In this document: positions 29,914-42,300 of the stretch, piece by piece
How positions within the stretch are numbered: position 1 is the first letter of the stretch
Layout of the letters: each line of letters begins with the position of its first letter
Assembly: GCA_023213315.1 (NCBI GenBank)
Contig: JAKCPI010001978.1
Span: 1 to 64,000, forward strand
Origin: Euborellia annulipes
Lineage: Eukaryota; Arthropoda; Insecta; Dermaptera; Anisolabididae
DNA length: 64,000 nt
Direction: 5' to 3'
Notes under the pieces: generated by a model
Seen by the model: only the letters and a program-made list of their open reading frames with translations
The model's database searches: none
Told to the model about the DNA's origin: nothing
Program-made: the position numbers and the translations under genes

Positions 29914-31221
29914 TATTTAACTTTTAAAAAAATAAAAAGATTCAAGTTTTTATTAGTAAAACTTTTTTAAACAAAATAATCTACACTAAGTTTAAAGCTG
30001 TTTAATCAGTTATTAATTCAGTCATTGTATTGCAGTCTAAAACGACCATATATATATGTACTTATATAAATATATAAATCACCAGAAAGCAACAATTAGG
30101 CCTATCTTTAATTATTTATTTATTTAAAATTACTAAAAAAAATTATATGATTATACTCGAAATGATTGTCTTTCTTATATTTTTATTGAATCATTGTAAG
30201 AACTATAAAATATTTTAACGTAGTAAAAAGCGTGCGGTTATAATATAATACTATCAATCTCACTTTGATCAAGTTTTGGTGTAGATCTGTCTACTTTTGA
30301 TAATTTCTCTTTAATATGGCAATTTTATACAAAGAGATAAAATGTAATTATTTAACAGCCATTTTATGTAGAGATATCTATACCAAAAGTTGATTAAATT
30401 ACACACATGGAATTTCTTCTCCCTTCGAATTTTATATACACTGAAAAGTCCACTCAAGTTAAAACGTTTAGCTAATTTATGCTCATCTATAAAAAAATCT
30501 CGATTATCACAAATAATATCATTATAATCAAAAGCACATAGCAAGGAGAGGGTGAGGTCTATACAAACAGACTTTAAAAAAGAGAAACTTATCTACTTTT
30601 TTCTCCTTGACTCGGACATTAATTTTATTAAAATATTTATTAATCTTTATCAAAATCAATTCAAAATTAATAAAATAATTTTTTTATACAAAATTTAAAC
30701 AAATTTATTAATGTGAGAGGTATGACTCTGATGTATATTTATATAAAAGCAAGCTTTCAAAACAATAAATTTAATAATAAAAATAATAATATACAATAGC
30801 AAAAAATATATATATAGGCCTATATAAATAAAAGTATAATAATTAAAAATTTTGTTATATAAAGCAAACTATATAATTATAAATATTTATAATTAAAAGC
30901 AAAAGATTTTGCTAAAAAAAAACTCATTTAATAATGGGGATTTTTAATTATTTCTTTAACAATAAGTGAGATTTTATATTTTCGTTATTATATTTGAATA
31001 AAAAAATATTCAATAATCTCTAGAGCATTTTATATATTTTATAATAATCAATTAGAGGGGTTCATAGTGGCGCAACCAGGATTAGCCCTTGGGAGGGGGT
31101 TATGATCTTTTGAAGTGACTTTCCTGTTTTGTATTAAGTAGAATACTTCTGCTATGCTTATTAATATAAATATTTAAAACAAATGCAAACATTTAAAAAA
31201 AATATTTTTCTTCAGTTTTAA

Positions 31222-31362
31222 CGTTCGGTATCTTAGGCCATTTAGATCCTATTTATTTCAAATGATTGGTAGCCGATTCGATTGAATTTTCGCTTTGGAC
31301 GGGAAGCGAACCCGGTATGAAGTCAAGAGAAGCAAAGGTCTTCTCTCTGAGCCACGGGTCAC
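31222..31362 (-). mobile_element. tRNA-derived SINE, family 1, copy 1
   Basis: On the minus strand it has CCCGTGGCTCAGAGAGAAG, an A-box-like pol III promoter, then CGGGTTCGCTTCCCG, a B box, about 40 nt apart. The tail is shared with the copy at 33824: ATCATTTGAAATAAATAGG and a GATCTA block. Confidence 0.75.
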
Positions 31363-31499
31363 GGGCTTTGATAAATAAAATAAAAATATAGAGATATTAG
31401 TGTTTTTCTTTTTGGACACACGATAACAGGTTGTATATGTTGTATGGTATAATTAATAAATAATTTTCATTGATATGAAAAAGAAAACAATAAAATCTT

Positions 31500-31530
<31 letters not shown>

Positions 31531-31816
31531 GGACTGTACCACCACTTTATCAAAATAAAATAAAATTTCAAAGGCCAAAAAGCCTTAGAGACTATTTTTT
31601 CTCTCTCCTTGAGGGGGTTTAAAGTCCAAAACCTCCCTGTTTGCGCCAGAAGGTAAAAAATTATATAAATATAATCTAATATAAACTTAAAGCACAATAG
31701 TCCGTTGTCTCTGGATTTAATATTATTAGGTAAAAAATAAATATAAGTTCTTTATAACTTATTTAATATTTTCTTCTTTAAAAAAAAAATGCATTTAACT
31801 TGGAATTAGGAAGAAA

Positions 31817-33317
31817 TTAAAGCGGAGTAAGCGCCACATGAACAAATAATGTTGCGGGTGATACAAAATTACGTTCATAATCCATTAAATAAACATGACG
31901 ATAACCTGAAAAAAAATAAATAAAATAAAAAAAAATATATTTTATAGTAAAGTAAAAAAATTGATTGATTTATTTATTATCTCTCTATCGAGAACTTCAG
32001 GTCAGAGGAAAAAACACTTTCATAGCATTCCTATAATCGTTAAACAATAGAAAAATAAGAATTATATATATTCAGTTGGTCATTATTACTTCATGGACCA
32101 ATTATATATATAATTCTTTATTTTTTAATTGCCTACTTGAGAGGATTTCTCAAAACGTTCATCTAAATCGCGCCTCAGCCCCTGTGAAATCTGAAGGCTG
32201 GATTTGCGCGGCGTTTCTCTTGTAGACTGAAATTTAGCGATCTATCAAATTTAAATAAGCGAGTGTTGTACTGTGGTCAAGTAGTAGGGCATGCTGAGTA
32301 CACACCGACAGATCCGTGGTGCAGTGAGGGACAATATTAAGTCCCACCCTTGCGTTTCCAACATGTGATTATTTCATTGCTTTTTATAAAAGAAAATGAA
32401 AATCTTCATTGGAAATTTTCTAAGTTTGAACCATGAAAGTTTCCATTAAAAAATATATAATATTTTTTTAAAAACAATCAAGTAGAAAACCTATGGGTCT
32501 TAATATTGTCCCTCAATGTACCTACCCCTTTCGCCTATTTAAATTAATAAATACTTGGTTATATGTTTTTCAATAGAAAATTATATTTTTGAGTATAGAT
32601 ATAATAATAAAACGATACATCTCAAAAAAATGACTATATTGTTGAATTATGGAAGTCATAAAAATGTGTTTTTTAGTAACTTTGCTAGTCATAATGTTTG
32701 CGAAATGAATAATTTATTGTGAATTTTTCCTCTAAATTTGAGTATAAAAAAATGAATTCTATATTAAGTTAGATATTCATATACAAGGTGTTCGTTCTAG
32801 CTACGGGTGGCAGCATTTGTGAGAATATTACAAATCGAGAATAAGCTTTACTTTTTTGTACCATTTTTCTATATAAAGTCAAAATCAGTGCATTCTTTTT
32901 GGAACACCCTTTATTTATATAATTTTATACTAACCTAATTGCATACTCTGGAATGGTAAAGCATAAGTGCCAAGAGTTTCGTCTTTTCCTGTAGTTTTTT
33001 TGTCTTTTACAATAAAATGAACCATTGCAAGCTCAGGCATTTTTATTACGAAATTCATCTCATGATTCCAACGAGGATTGAATCCTAAAAATTTAATTAC
33101 ACAAATTATATAAGGCCTTATTTATAATTGTATGTTTTTAGATAAAATAAATTTAAATTTACCATTATTGTGAACTGCATCTGTTTTCTGTTTCTGATTG
33201 TCAAAGGGGTGCCCAACGATTCTCACCTTGACGTATGGATCAACGACTTCTTCTTGGTCTGAAGATTTCGGGATATATTGGCCACTAATCACGGTGAGTT
33301 TAAGTGTAGTTTCCACT
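31817..33317 (-). CDS. PLCD: PLC-delta exons 14-16: C2 domain and stop
   Basis: Exons 33163-33317, 32935-33084 and 31817-31905 encode [64 protein letters not shown] and [13 protein letters not shown] to [12 protein letters not shown], then TAA. This is a type II C2 domain with Asp residues in the loops expected for Ca2+-dependent membrane binding. The protein ends within a few residues of the domain, as in delta isozymes and unlike beta. Confidence 0.93.
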
Positions 33318-36300
33318 CTAAAAATATATATATATATTTTATTTTTAATATTTACATTTTCCACTTTAATAAATAAATTACATTTTTCGTTTATCTCTAA
33401 TAGCTATATTTATATTAAATTTTGTGGCATTCATCAGAAACATTTTAAATAAAAATCAGAGTAGATGAAATTAAACCGAAAGTGTGATTTATTTATTAAT
33501 GATAAATGACAAAATTTTGCTCCCCTTTTAAATTAAATTATATTTAAATATTTTTAAGAGTGTAAACCTTTTTCAAGCTTAAGTAAAAATTAGAAATTGT
33601 CAGTCTAATTAACGTATTAATGTATAGTAAATGTATTTAAAATTAGATACCGAAAAGACAAGAAAAAACGGTATCATATATTGAAAAAATTTGATTTCAT
33701 ATATTTTATAACACAGCCTCAAGAAAAAAATTTTGAGAAGGGATGCTTTTTGTATAGGACGCCTTCAAAAGAAGATGTAAGCAACCTTTTAACTTAGGGA
33801 TATGTTTATATATATATACGCCCCTGACCCGTGGCTCAGAAAGAAGACACTAGCTTCTCTTGCCGGGGTCTCCCGTCCCAAGCGAGAAATATTTATTTCA
33901 TTTAATTTGACTACAAATCATTTGAAATAAATAGGGATGGGATCTAGATGCCGAAAAAAACTTAAATATATATATATATATATATGATAGGGGCGAAAGA
34001 GTGAAAGCCTATGGCTTGTTTTTAAGCAGCCTTATTCAAACACATTCCTTGTTCAGTCTCTTTCTTGGTGGTCTTCATCTTAAGTTGCCGTCTCTCTTCG
34101 AAGTTTGGCATCATCATGACTAGGAGAGCCTTAGAAGCCGCTGCTCGGAATAGTCCCGAAGTCGAGGAGAATCCGAACTACTCGCGCAGGTTTTTCAGCC
34201 AGGATGTTCTTCTTCTGTCGGCATTCCCCTTTCCCGAGATCTTTTCTTCCATTATAAGACGGAGCATTGAGTATCTCTCGCCACGAAGAACATGCCCAAG
34301 TTACTCAGCTCTTTATGTTGAACATTAGTTCTGGTGTTTTGTTCATAGTTAGCAGAACGTTCTGGTTGCTAACTTTTTCTCCCCAGGAGCATTCTTCTGT
34401 AGACACATATTTCGAATGCGTCTACTCTTTTACACAGATCCTTATTTAGGGTCCTTGATTCCACTTCATAGAAGAATGTCGAGAAAACAAAGCACCGAAC
34501 CATTCTTAGTTGAAGGTTAAGATTCTTGTAGCTTCCTCGATTCTGAACTTAATTTCTTCAGGGCAAATCCATTCATCGTTGACTATGGTGCCAATATATT
34601 TAAATTTCCTGACCTGTTCTATTAGCTGGTTCTCAATAATTAACGGTGATCTTTGAGTGGTGGCTTTAGACCCAACAAGGTATTTGGTTTGTTTTTATTT
34701 ATTTTGAGGCTGGTGGTTAATATATTATGAAATTTTCTTAGGCCCTCGATGAGAGAAGTGGATGTCGAACGATTAAATCAATAAAAGAAGAGAATGTTTC
34801 GATGGAGGCTATTCTTTTTGGCTGACATCCCCTTCTTTTATTAATTTAATTAGAGACGTTGACAAAATAAAATTTTTGAATATTTGAAATTTTCGAGAAA
34901 TATGTAGGCTTTGTATTTTGTTTCTGTTGTGTCTGGGGAAATTCATCTTTTGCAGTGTTGCTTCTGTTTTTGGTTTTTAATTGACCCATATAACTGGACA
35001 GAACGGGGGTTGTTGATGAAAATAATAATGATAATATCTATTCAATCACATATTAATATTCAAAGGCCTCGATAACCCCATCCATTTATTCTACTCTCTC
35101 TAAAATTTTATAAAGTTTAAAGGGTAGAGCCTATATTTCTTATAACTATCATTTGGAAAAAATTAAAATAAAATTATAATTTTTTTAAATAATAATAAAA
35201 CAATTTACTTACGAGTCTGGCATATTATTCGGATCGTAAGATATATTTGGATCTCTTAAATATATTGGTTTTAATAAATATCCACAACTGCCATTCTGTC
35301 TGAATTTTGATTCATTCATAAACACAGGCTTCTTGCATTTTTGGTAATTTAATGCCACTAAAAAATAAAAAAAATATTTCAATATATGATAATTTTAAGG
35401 AGAGAAGGATATATAATAAACAAAGGCTCTTATTAAAATAAAATTTAAAATTAAATTTCAAAAAAAAAGAATTGACCATTTTTCAAGACCTCCAGTTTAC
35501 TTACTTTCCCTTACCTCTATATATGTTAATATATATAGAGAGAAAATATTGGATTCATGTCAAAAATTCGATGTCGAGATTTTGATGGATATACACGTTT
35601 TGAGGTCCCCTGAATCCAAAAAAATGGTTTTCGCGGCATGGTCTGTCTGTCTGTGAACAAGAACGAAATAAGCTTACCTAATTGGCATCCAACGTTCCAA
35701 AATGGTATTGGCTTAAAATTTGAAGATGCAGTTCGTTTGGCGCCCGGGTATATTCGGCTTAAATGTTTTTTATTAAAATTGACAAACTCCTCGGCATTTT
35801 CTTCAATAAATTTTTCAGCTTTATATTCAGAAAATGAAGACATTTGATAGCATTTGCCTAAAAAAATAATTATATAAATTATTTAGATATAGGACACATA
35901 TTATTAATAAAACATAAACTTACTACAAATTCCTAAAAAAGTGAAAAAGATAAAGCTAGTCTTTACTTTGACAATACAATCAATCTAGTACAATGAGAAT
36001 GTCTAACTCAAACTAATCTCTAGAAATGTTACTTATAAAAAAACATGGAAAATACACGATTTTTTCTTACCCCACATTTAATTCCACTCCAGGAATGTAT
36101 GCCTAGAAATTTTAAATAATTTTAAATAAACAGTACAAATGATCGATGTAAATAAAAACAAACTCAGGAATAGGAGGTAATAGGGGGGGGGGGGGGGGGG
36201 TAATATTTAAAAAATACCTTTGAAATTCATATATTAGATTCATTATTTTCTTAAATAGTTTTTTTTTAATTTTAAGAGTCTTTCAATGAGAGCAAATATA

Positions 36301-39300
36301 AAAGTTTACTAGAAATCGCCAGTTATTGTATGATTTCTTAGGCCTATTCGGAGTAGCAATCCCAGGATTTTGTTAAGGGAGAGAGGGCAAAATTTGTGGT
36401 GGAGAGGAGGGTAATGGAGGTAAAATATGATTTAGTTCAGGATTAATTAGCAATGATAATGACCTTGTGTGATTAAAGTCATAATATTTTCTGCCCAAAG
36501 AGGAAGGCCCGGGCTCCTCAGTCCCCTGTGGAACCGCTAGTGCCAATTCTAATCATATATACCGAGAGATTTAAATCAAGGGTAGTCAACCTTTTCATAC
36601 CCCCCCTCCCCCCACCACACACTTTTGCATCTCCATTGGTAGGAGAATTTTCTTACCGCCCACCTGCTCTACATTATTGGTGTTTTATAAAGTGGGAGGC
36701 CTTGTGTAAAAATATCCTTACTCAGCTGTGTGACATTCACCCCTTTCAACGAGCGGTATCTTCAATATCAGACAAAATCCCCGCAATCCACCAAAATATC
36801 CCCCACTAGTGGGCGGTAGAGACCAGGTTGACTAACACTGATATAAATCAAAAATAATTTTAAATTTAATAGTAGATCAATGGCTGTAGCTCATAAGTTG
36901 AATAGGGAAGAGGATGCATCTAATTAATTGAGCCTCTATTTAGTAATAAACACTCTTTATTGGAACGTTTCGGCCGGGATCAACCTGCCATCTTCAGCCT
37001 TCAAAGAGCATATTCAAATTTTTTATATTTTTCGCTTGAAAAAAAATTCCAAAAAATTGTATTAAAATAAACGAAAATCTTTTTTTAAAAAAATTTGAAT
37101 ATGCTCTTTGGAGGCTGAAGATGGCAGTGTTGATCCCAGCCGAAACGTTTCAAAAGTGTTTTATTACTAAATAGAGGCTTAATTAATTGGCTGCATCTTC
37201 TTCCCAATTAAAAAATAATTTTATAAAGATTAAAAAAAAAATAATTACCAGTTTCTTTTGTAACTTCAAATCCTTTGAAGTGTACAGCTTGACATAAGTT
37301 GACTAAATTCGCTAATTCGATGCCACTAATAGTCTATAAAATAAACAAAAAAATAGTTTTTTATTATAAAAATTATTTTATTTTATAAAAAAATATTACT
37401 AAAATTTTAATAAGCCATGTTCCATATTTTCTTAATATAAAATTTCAAAGCTTTCTTGTAATAAAGGATTAACTAGTTTATTATCTGAATGAATTCACAT
37501 GCAGAAAATTATTAAATTAGATTACATTTTTTTATCTATATTATTTTATTAATATCTTCTAAATTAGATATGTTTATTAATGTTTTCAAAAGAAACAATG
37601 TAAAATACCTTCTTGGGCATTGAATTATCTTCGCTCTCTTCATCTGAACTTGAATCAGGCTCTGAGGTGTTCTTTTTCGCTTTTATAATTATTTTGTATT
37701 TAAGTTGTTCAGGTGATGGGAGATTTGTCATTTCTTCATCTACAGGTTCAGTGTAAAGTAAATCTGTAAAAAATATTTTATTGAATCAATTAAATACAAA
37801 AAAATTTGTAGGGCAGTCCAATAATCAAAAAAGAATATGGGAGAGTGGATGAAAAAGTAATTATTTTTAGTACCTCCTAAAATAGATACGAGTAGCTCTG
37901 CTAATACTGCCTGTTGTTCAGGACTACAATGGTTTTCCAAAGAAAGTATCACTGGATATTCGCTTGTTTGAAAGGCATATGGTTTAATGGCATCGGTGAG
38001 GATATCACGAAAGGTTATTTTGGTTGTTAATGTGTATCCGTGGTAAACGATTGGTTCATTTTCTGGACCATCCCAGCAATCCACTAAAAATATCATAAAG
38101 TAAAAATAAAAGCAACAAATTAAAAATATTATTCGTATTAAATTTTTCTTACATTCAACACATCGACAACCTCTTTTAAATGCATCGATATAACCTTCAA
38201 CGCTGCTCTCGCCTGAGATCTGATGCCCAGTTAGATATCTAAAACAGAAGAGATTTTTGGAGTTTAGGCTTTCATAGTTTTTATCATTAGTAAAAGAATT
38301 TGATTTTCAGTTTAACTGTGGTTTATTTGTAAAAATTACAACGTTTGGGCCACTCATTCTGTGGCCTTCTTCAGGAACAATTCAGCTAAGATTATAAAGG
38401 TTGTTACATCTGTGACAATGTCAATTGTCACTCAACCTATACTCTTAGCTGAATTGTACCTGACGAAGGACACAGAATGAGTGGTCGACACGTTGTAAGG
38501 ATGTTACTCTTAGAATCTGTGAGTGAGATTATCTCAATTCGAAATATCTGAAATGAACAGTGCTTGTTCTCAATGTCCCTATATATAGATGTGATCTTAT
38601 AAGATCCTCACATCTCTTCAAATTATCAAAGTTAAAATTTATATTAGTGTATATATATGCATTTCTACTATATTGAAATTAAAACTTACGTATTATGTGA
38701 TGAAGCAATATAATAGTGGGCGAGTGGCTGTGTCATGTCTTGATAAACAAGACGATGCTCGGGACGGAATAATTCAAACGTTTCAGATAATAACATTTGT
38801 GTAAAACCTAAAAAAATATTTTTAAATAAATTAATAATATAAATAAAATTTTAGTTATTTTTCAAACAGTTAATTCTAAATAAAAACGAAAAAAAGACCT
38901 TCAAAATATAAAATTTTCATATAAAATAATAAAAAGAGATTAACATAAAATAAATACAGTTTTCTAAAATGAATTTAAATTTCGATTCAGCCAATTATCA
39001 TAAAATATATAAAAAAAAATTAAACTAACATGAATAATAAATAGATTTGACATTACCTCACCCCTGCCCAGTTGTCAGGCGTACCTGAACAAATTTTTTT
39101 ATAGGGGGAGGGAGATAGAGGCTCAAATTTATACTAGGCCTTTTTATTTATCTTTGGTCAGTCTTGTTATATATAATTAAAAAAGTATAATAGAAATTTA
39201 GGTTTTTGAATATTATCTGAATTAAATATAATATGCCTTTGTAAAAATAAACATACCCATTAGAGACATTTTTCCCATTTGTCGCATACTCGATTGCTCG

Positions 39301-42300
39301 AAGGCTTCAATAAGCGTGAGACATTCTCGTGGGGTAATTGTAGGTAAATTTTGCTCTTTTTGTAAAAATTTACATAATTGTACGCTATTCAAGTCTTTTT
39401 TTGTTTCTGAGTACCTGTCATTTAAAAATAATAATAAAATTAAATTAAATACATTTTTTTTAATATCTCATTTATAAACTTACTTGTCATATAGGTATTT
39501 TATTTCAGGCCTAGTCATTAATTTAATAAAAAAGTCAACAAATTCAATCTCATCTAATACTTGTTCTCCATCTCGGGTATTCTTATTTGTATTGGCAGCC
39601 TAAAAAAAAAATAAAAAATAATTAATAATACAATTTGTTTTTTAAAACTTTTCTAAAAGATTGGTACAGTACAATAAATTATTCTAGTCTCCGTACATAC
39701 ATAAAGAAAATTAAATATGAGTAGATAATTCCTCTTTTCGATAACTTTCTTGATATGTTTAATTTTTTTGAAAATAGAAATATTGTTAGAGATTGTGTTT
39801 TAAAATAGTGAAATTAACGGTCAAATAGTTCAGCAATCTTGCAAAAGATGGCAGGCTAGTCTAACAGCCGGAATTATCAGATCACTTACAAGGGGCTTTT
39901 AGGCTAAATTTTTAAGACCCCTAACGCCATCTTATCGGCAAAAAACATGTGAACAGCTTGAAGCGCCTTAATAGAAAAAAACTTTAGTGAATTGTACATT
40001 TAAGTTGCCCACCACCAAACAAAACTTAACGTTCGAAAGACGACTTGTGGATATTTTTTTGAATTATAAATAAAAATTTAAATTTTTTTTTATAAATTCT
40101 GACTAAAATGACACAATGATGATAATTGAAAACTGATAACAAATTATTTGAATCTGATTCATTTGTTATTATCTTTAATTTGTCGTCATTATGTCTCAAT
40201 CGAAATTTTTTTTAAGTAGGCCAATTACGTTAGTTACTAACTAGGGTTTAGTAGTAAAGACCGAAAAAAATAAATATTTTTTAAGCCTCGTTGACTTTAT
40301 CTATTTTCAATTGTTTGTTCGAATTAAAATTTCTTCGAGATATAATTTGAATATATTTTTGTCTCTCAGAACGAGAAGCGAACCTCTGACCCCTAAAACA
40401 ATAAGTGAAACTACTACCCCTAGTGTTGATAATTCAGAAAATTCAAGACTTGTATATAACTTGATTTTTTTTATTTTAATTTTTCGAATTTCCAAATTTT
40501 ACATATCTCTCTCTCTCTATAAAACCCTCCGAATATATTATATATATAATAATAATAATAAATAAATACCTCAAATTTGTCAAATGCCATAGCATTGGAC
40601 ATTTTAACATTAAGAACTTTAAGAAGTTTGCAGCATTCTGAAAAATTTAAACTTCCATTTTTATCAACATCAGCTTCTTGAAATTTTTGCTTGAGCCATC
40701 TGAAAGATAAAATATCCATTATAATTAATTAATCATAGTATAATTAAAAGATTTTCTTTACTTATAAAACATAATTATTATCGTAACGATATCAAGAAAG
40801 ATAAGAAAGAAAAATTTTGACGTCTATAATCTTATTTAATTCGTCAAAATCATAATAATTAAATTTATTAAATCCATTATTTAATTAAGGTGTATGTGAT
40901 CTTGAGAAATTATTAATAAAAAAGCTCCTTTCAAATTACCGTTCAAAACGCTGTTCTTGTCTCAAACCTTCAACGACAGTCAAATAATGGCTTAATGTTC
41001 GCACCCAATCGTTAGCTATGTCGGAAGTTGAAGCGACAAGATCTAAAGTTCGTTTTGATTTTCCATAGATTATAGAAAAGCAAACTTTTTCTTCAACAAG
41101 TGGCTTAGATCCAGGCTTTTTTACTAGTCGTTTTTCCACTTTGTGGCCAACTTTATTGAAGGTGTCTGTTTTCCAACCAAGACGTACATCTAGGATTTCT
41201 TCGAGAGAAACTGTACAAAAATAAATAAAAATTAATTAGAGAATAAAGAATTTACTTATTTGGTCATATAAAAATATATATATATATATATTAACCCAAT
41301 GGGGCCAATACTTTCTGGTTGGTTATTATATATTTAAAATATAAATAGCTTATGTATGTGTGTATCAAAAATTTTTTAATAATTACTAAAATCCATACGA
41401 CAAGATCTTATTATCATATTGTAAATAACAAGGTGTAAATTGATATATACTAGAACTTTTCATTCACTTAATTTCTTATTCAAGTTAATTGTCAGAATTT
41501 TTAAGTCTTTAATAACCTTAGGAAGAAATAAAGTTAAATTATCATTAATCAAAACTAATTTATTTTAATTAACCTAATATTTTGGTGTTCATGAGATGTG
41601 AAGCTGTTAAAATTAATATTAAAATTTTCGATTACTGTCCCTTAAATCAACAATAAAGGACTGCTTCATTTAAAATATATTATCTACCAATTATATATAG
41701 ATTTAGATATCGAAAAAGATTTTGTTTTAGAATTGGAAATGAAAAGCGAGGATAGAATCTTATTTTTACTTTTTCTTACCTATTCGATGCCGAAATTTTG
41801 ATGGAAATACATGTTATGAGGTCCCCTAAGTCCAAAAAAGTGGTTCCGCAAAATGGTATGTCTCTGTTCAATTTAAAACATTAAGGAATTGAGCTACAAG
41901 AATGATATTTTATGTTTCAGTTAGACACCCCACTGAGGCGTGAAAATAACAAAATTGGGCAAAAAGTACTTTACTGATATAGTTTTTCAGTTTTTTTTTC
42001 GATTTCACAAAATTAACTCTAACGATTTTGATTAAAATTAAAAAAAATTAATTATTTTTTTAGATGTTCTTTAAAATGTATATTCTCATTTTGCTCTCAA
42101 AATTGTTTGATGACCACTTTACTCTTGTACTTCATAAAAGATAGGAGAAATAGTTGCCATGGTAACAAAATATAAAAATTTACCCATGTTTATAAATTTT
42201 ACATCTTGAATTTTAATATTATATATCGGCGGAAACTAAATATATACCGGTTCCGATTCAAAAAATATGGTGTGAAAGCCCAGAACACAATTTTTAATTA

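Larger units (their letters stand above)
27546..31816. other. Region between the two genes
   Basis: No gene is supported here. It holds the hAT miniature at 29146-29386, a pogo-like foldback at 29605-29913, a SINE at 31222-31362, simple TA repeats (27834-27846, 31501-31523) and otherwise very AT-rich DNA. A frame of 75 codons at 29412-29639 has no recognisable features. Confidence 0.7.

Noticed and set aside
31067..31655. Possible hAT element (AGTGGCGCAACCAGG...TTTGCGCCA)
   Set aside because: The termini look plausible but flanking duplications do not match, and a SINE and a TA repeat lie inside.
40310..40430. Possible third SINE (AGAGGTTCGCTTCTC on the minus strand)
   Set aside because: A B-box-like string is present, but I cannot find a convincing A box or a second copy.
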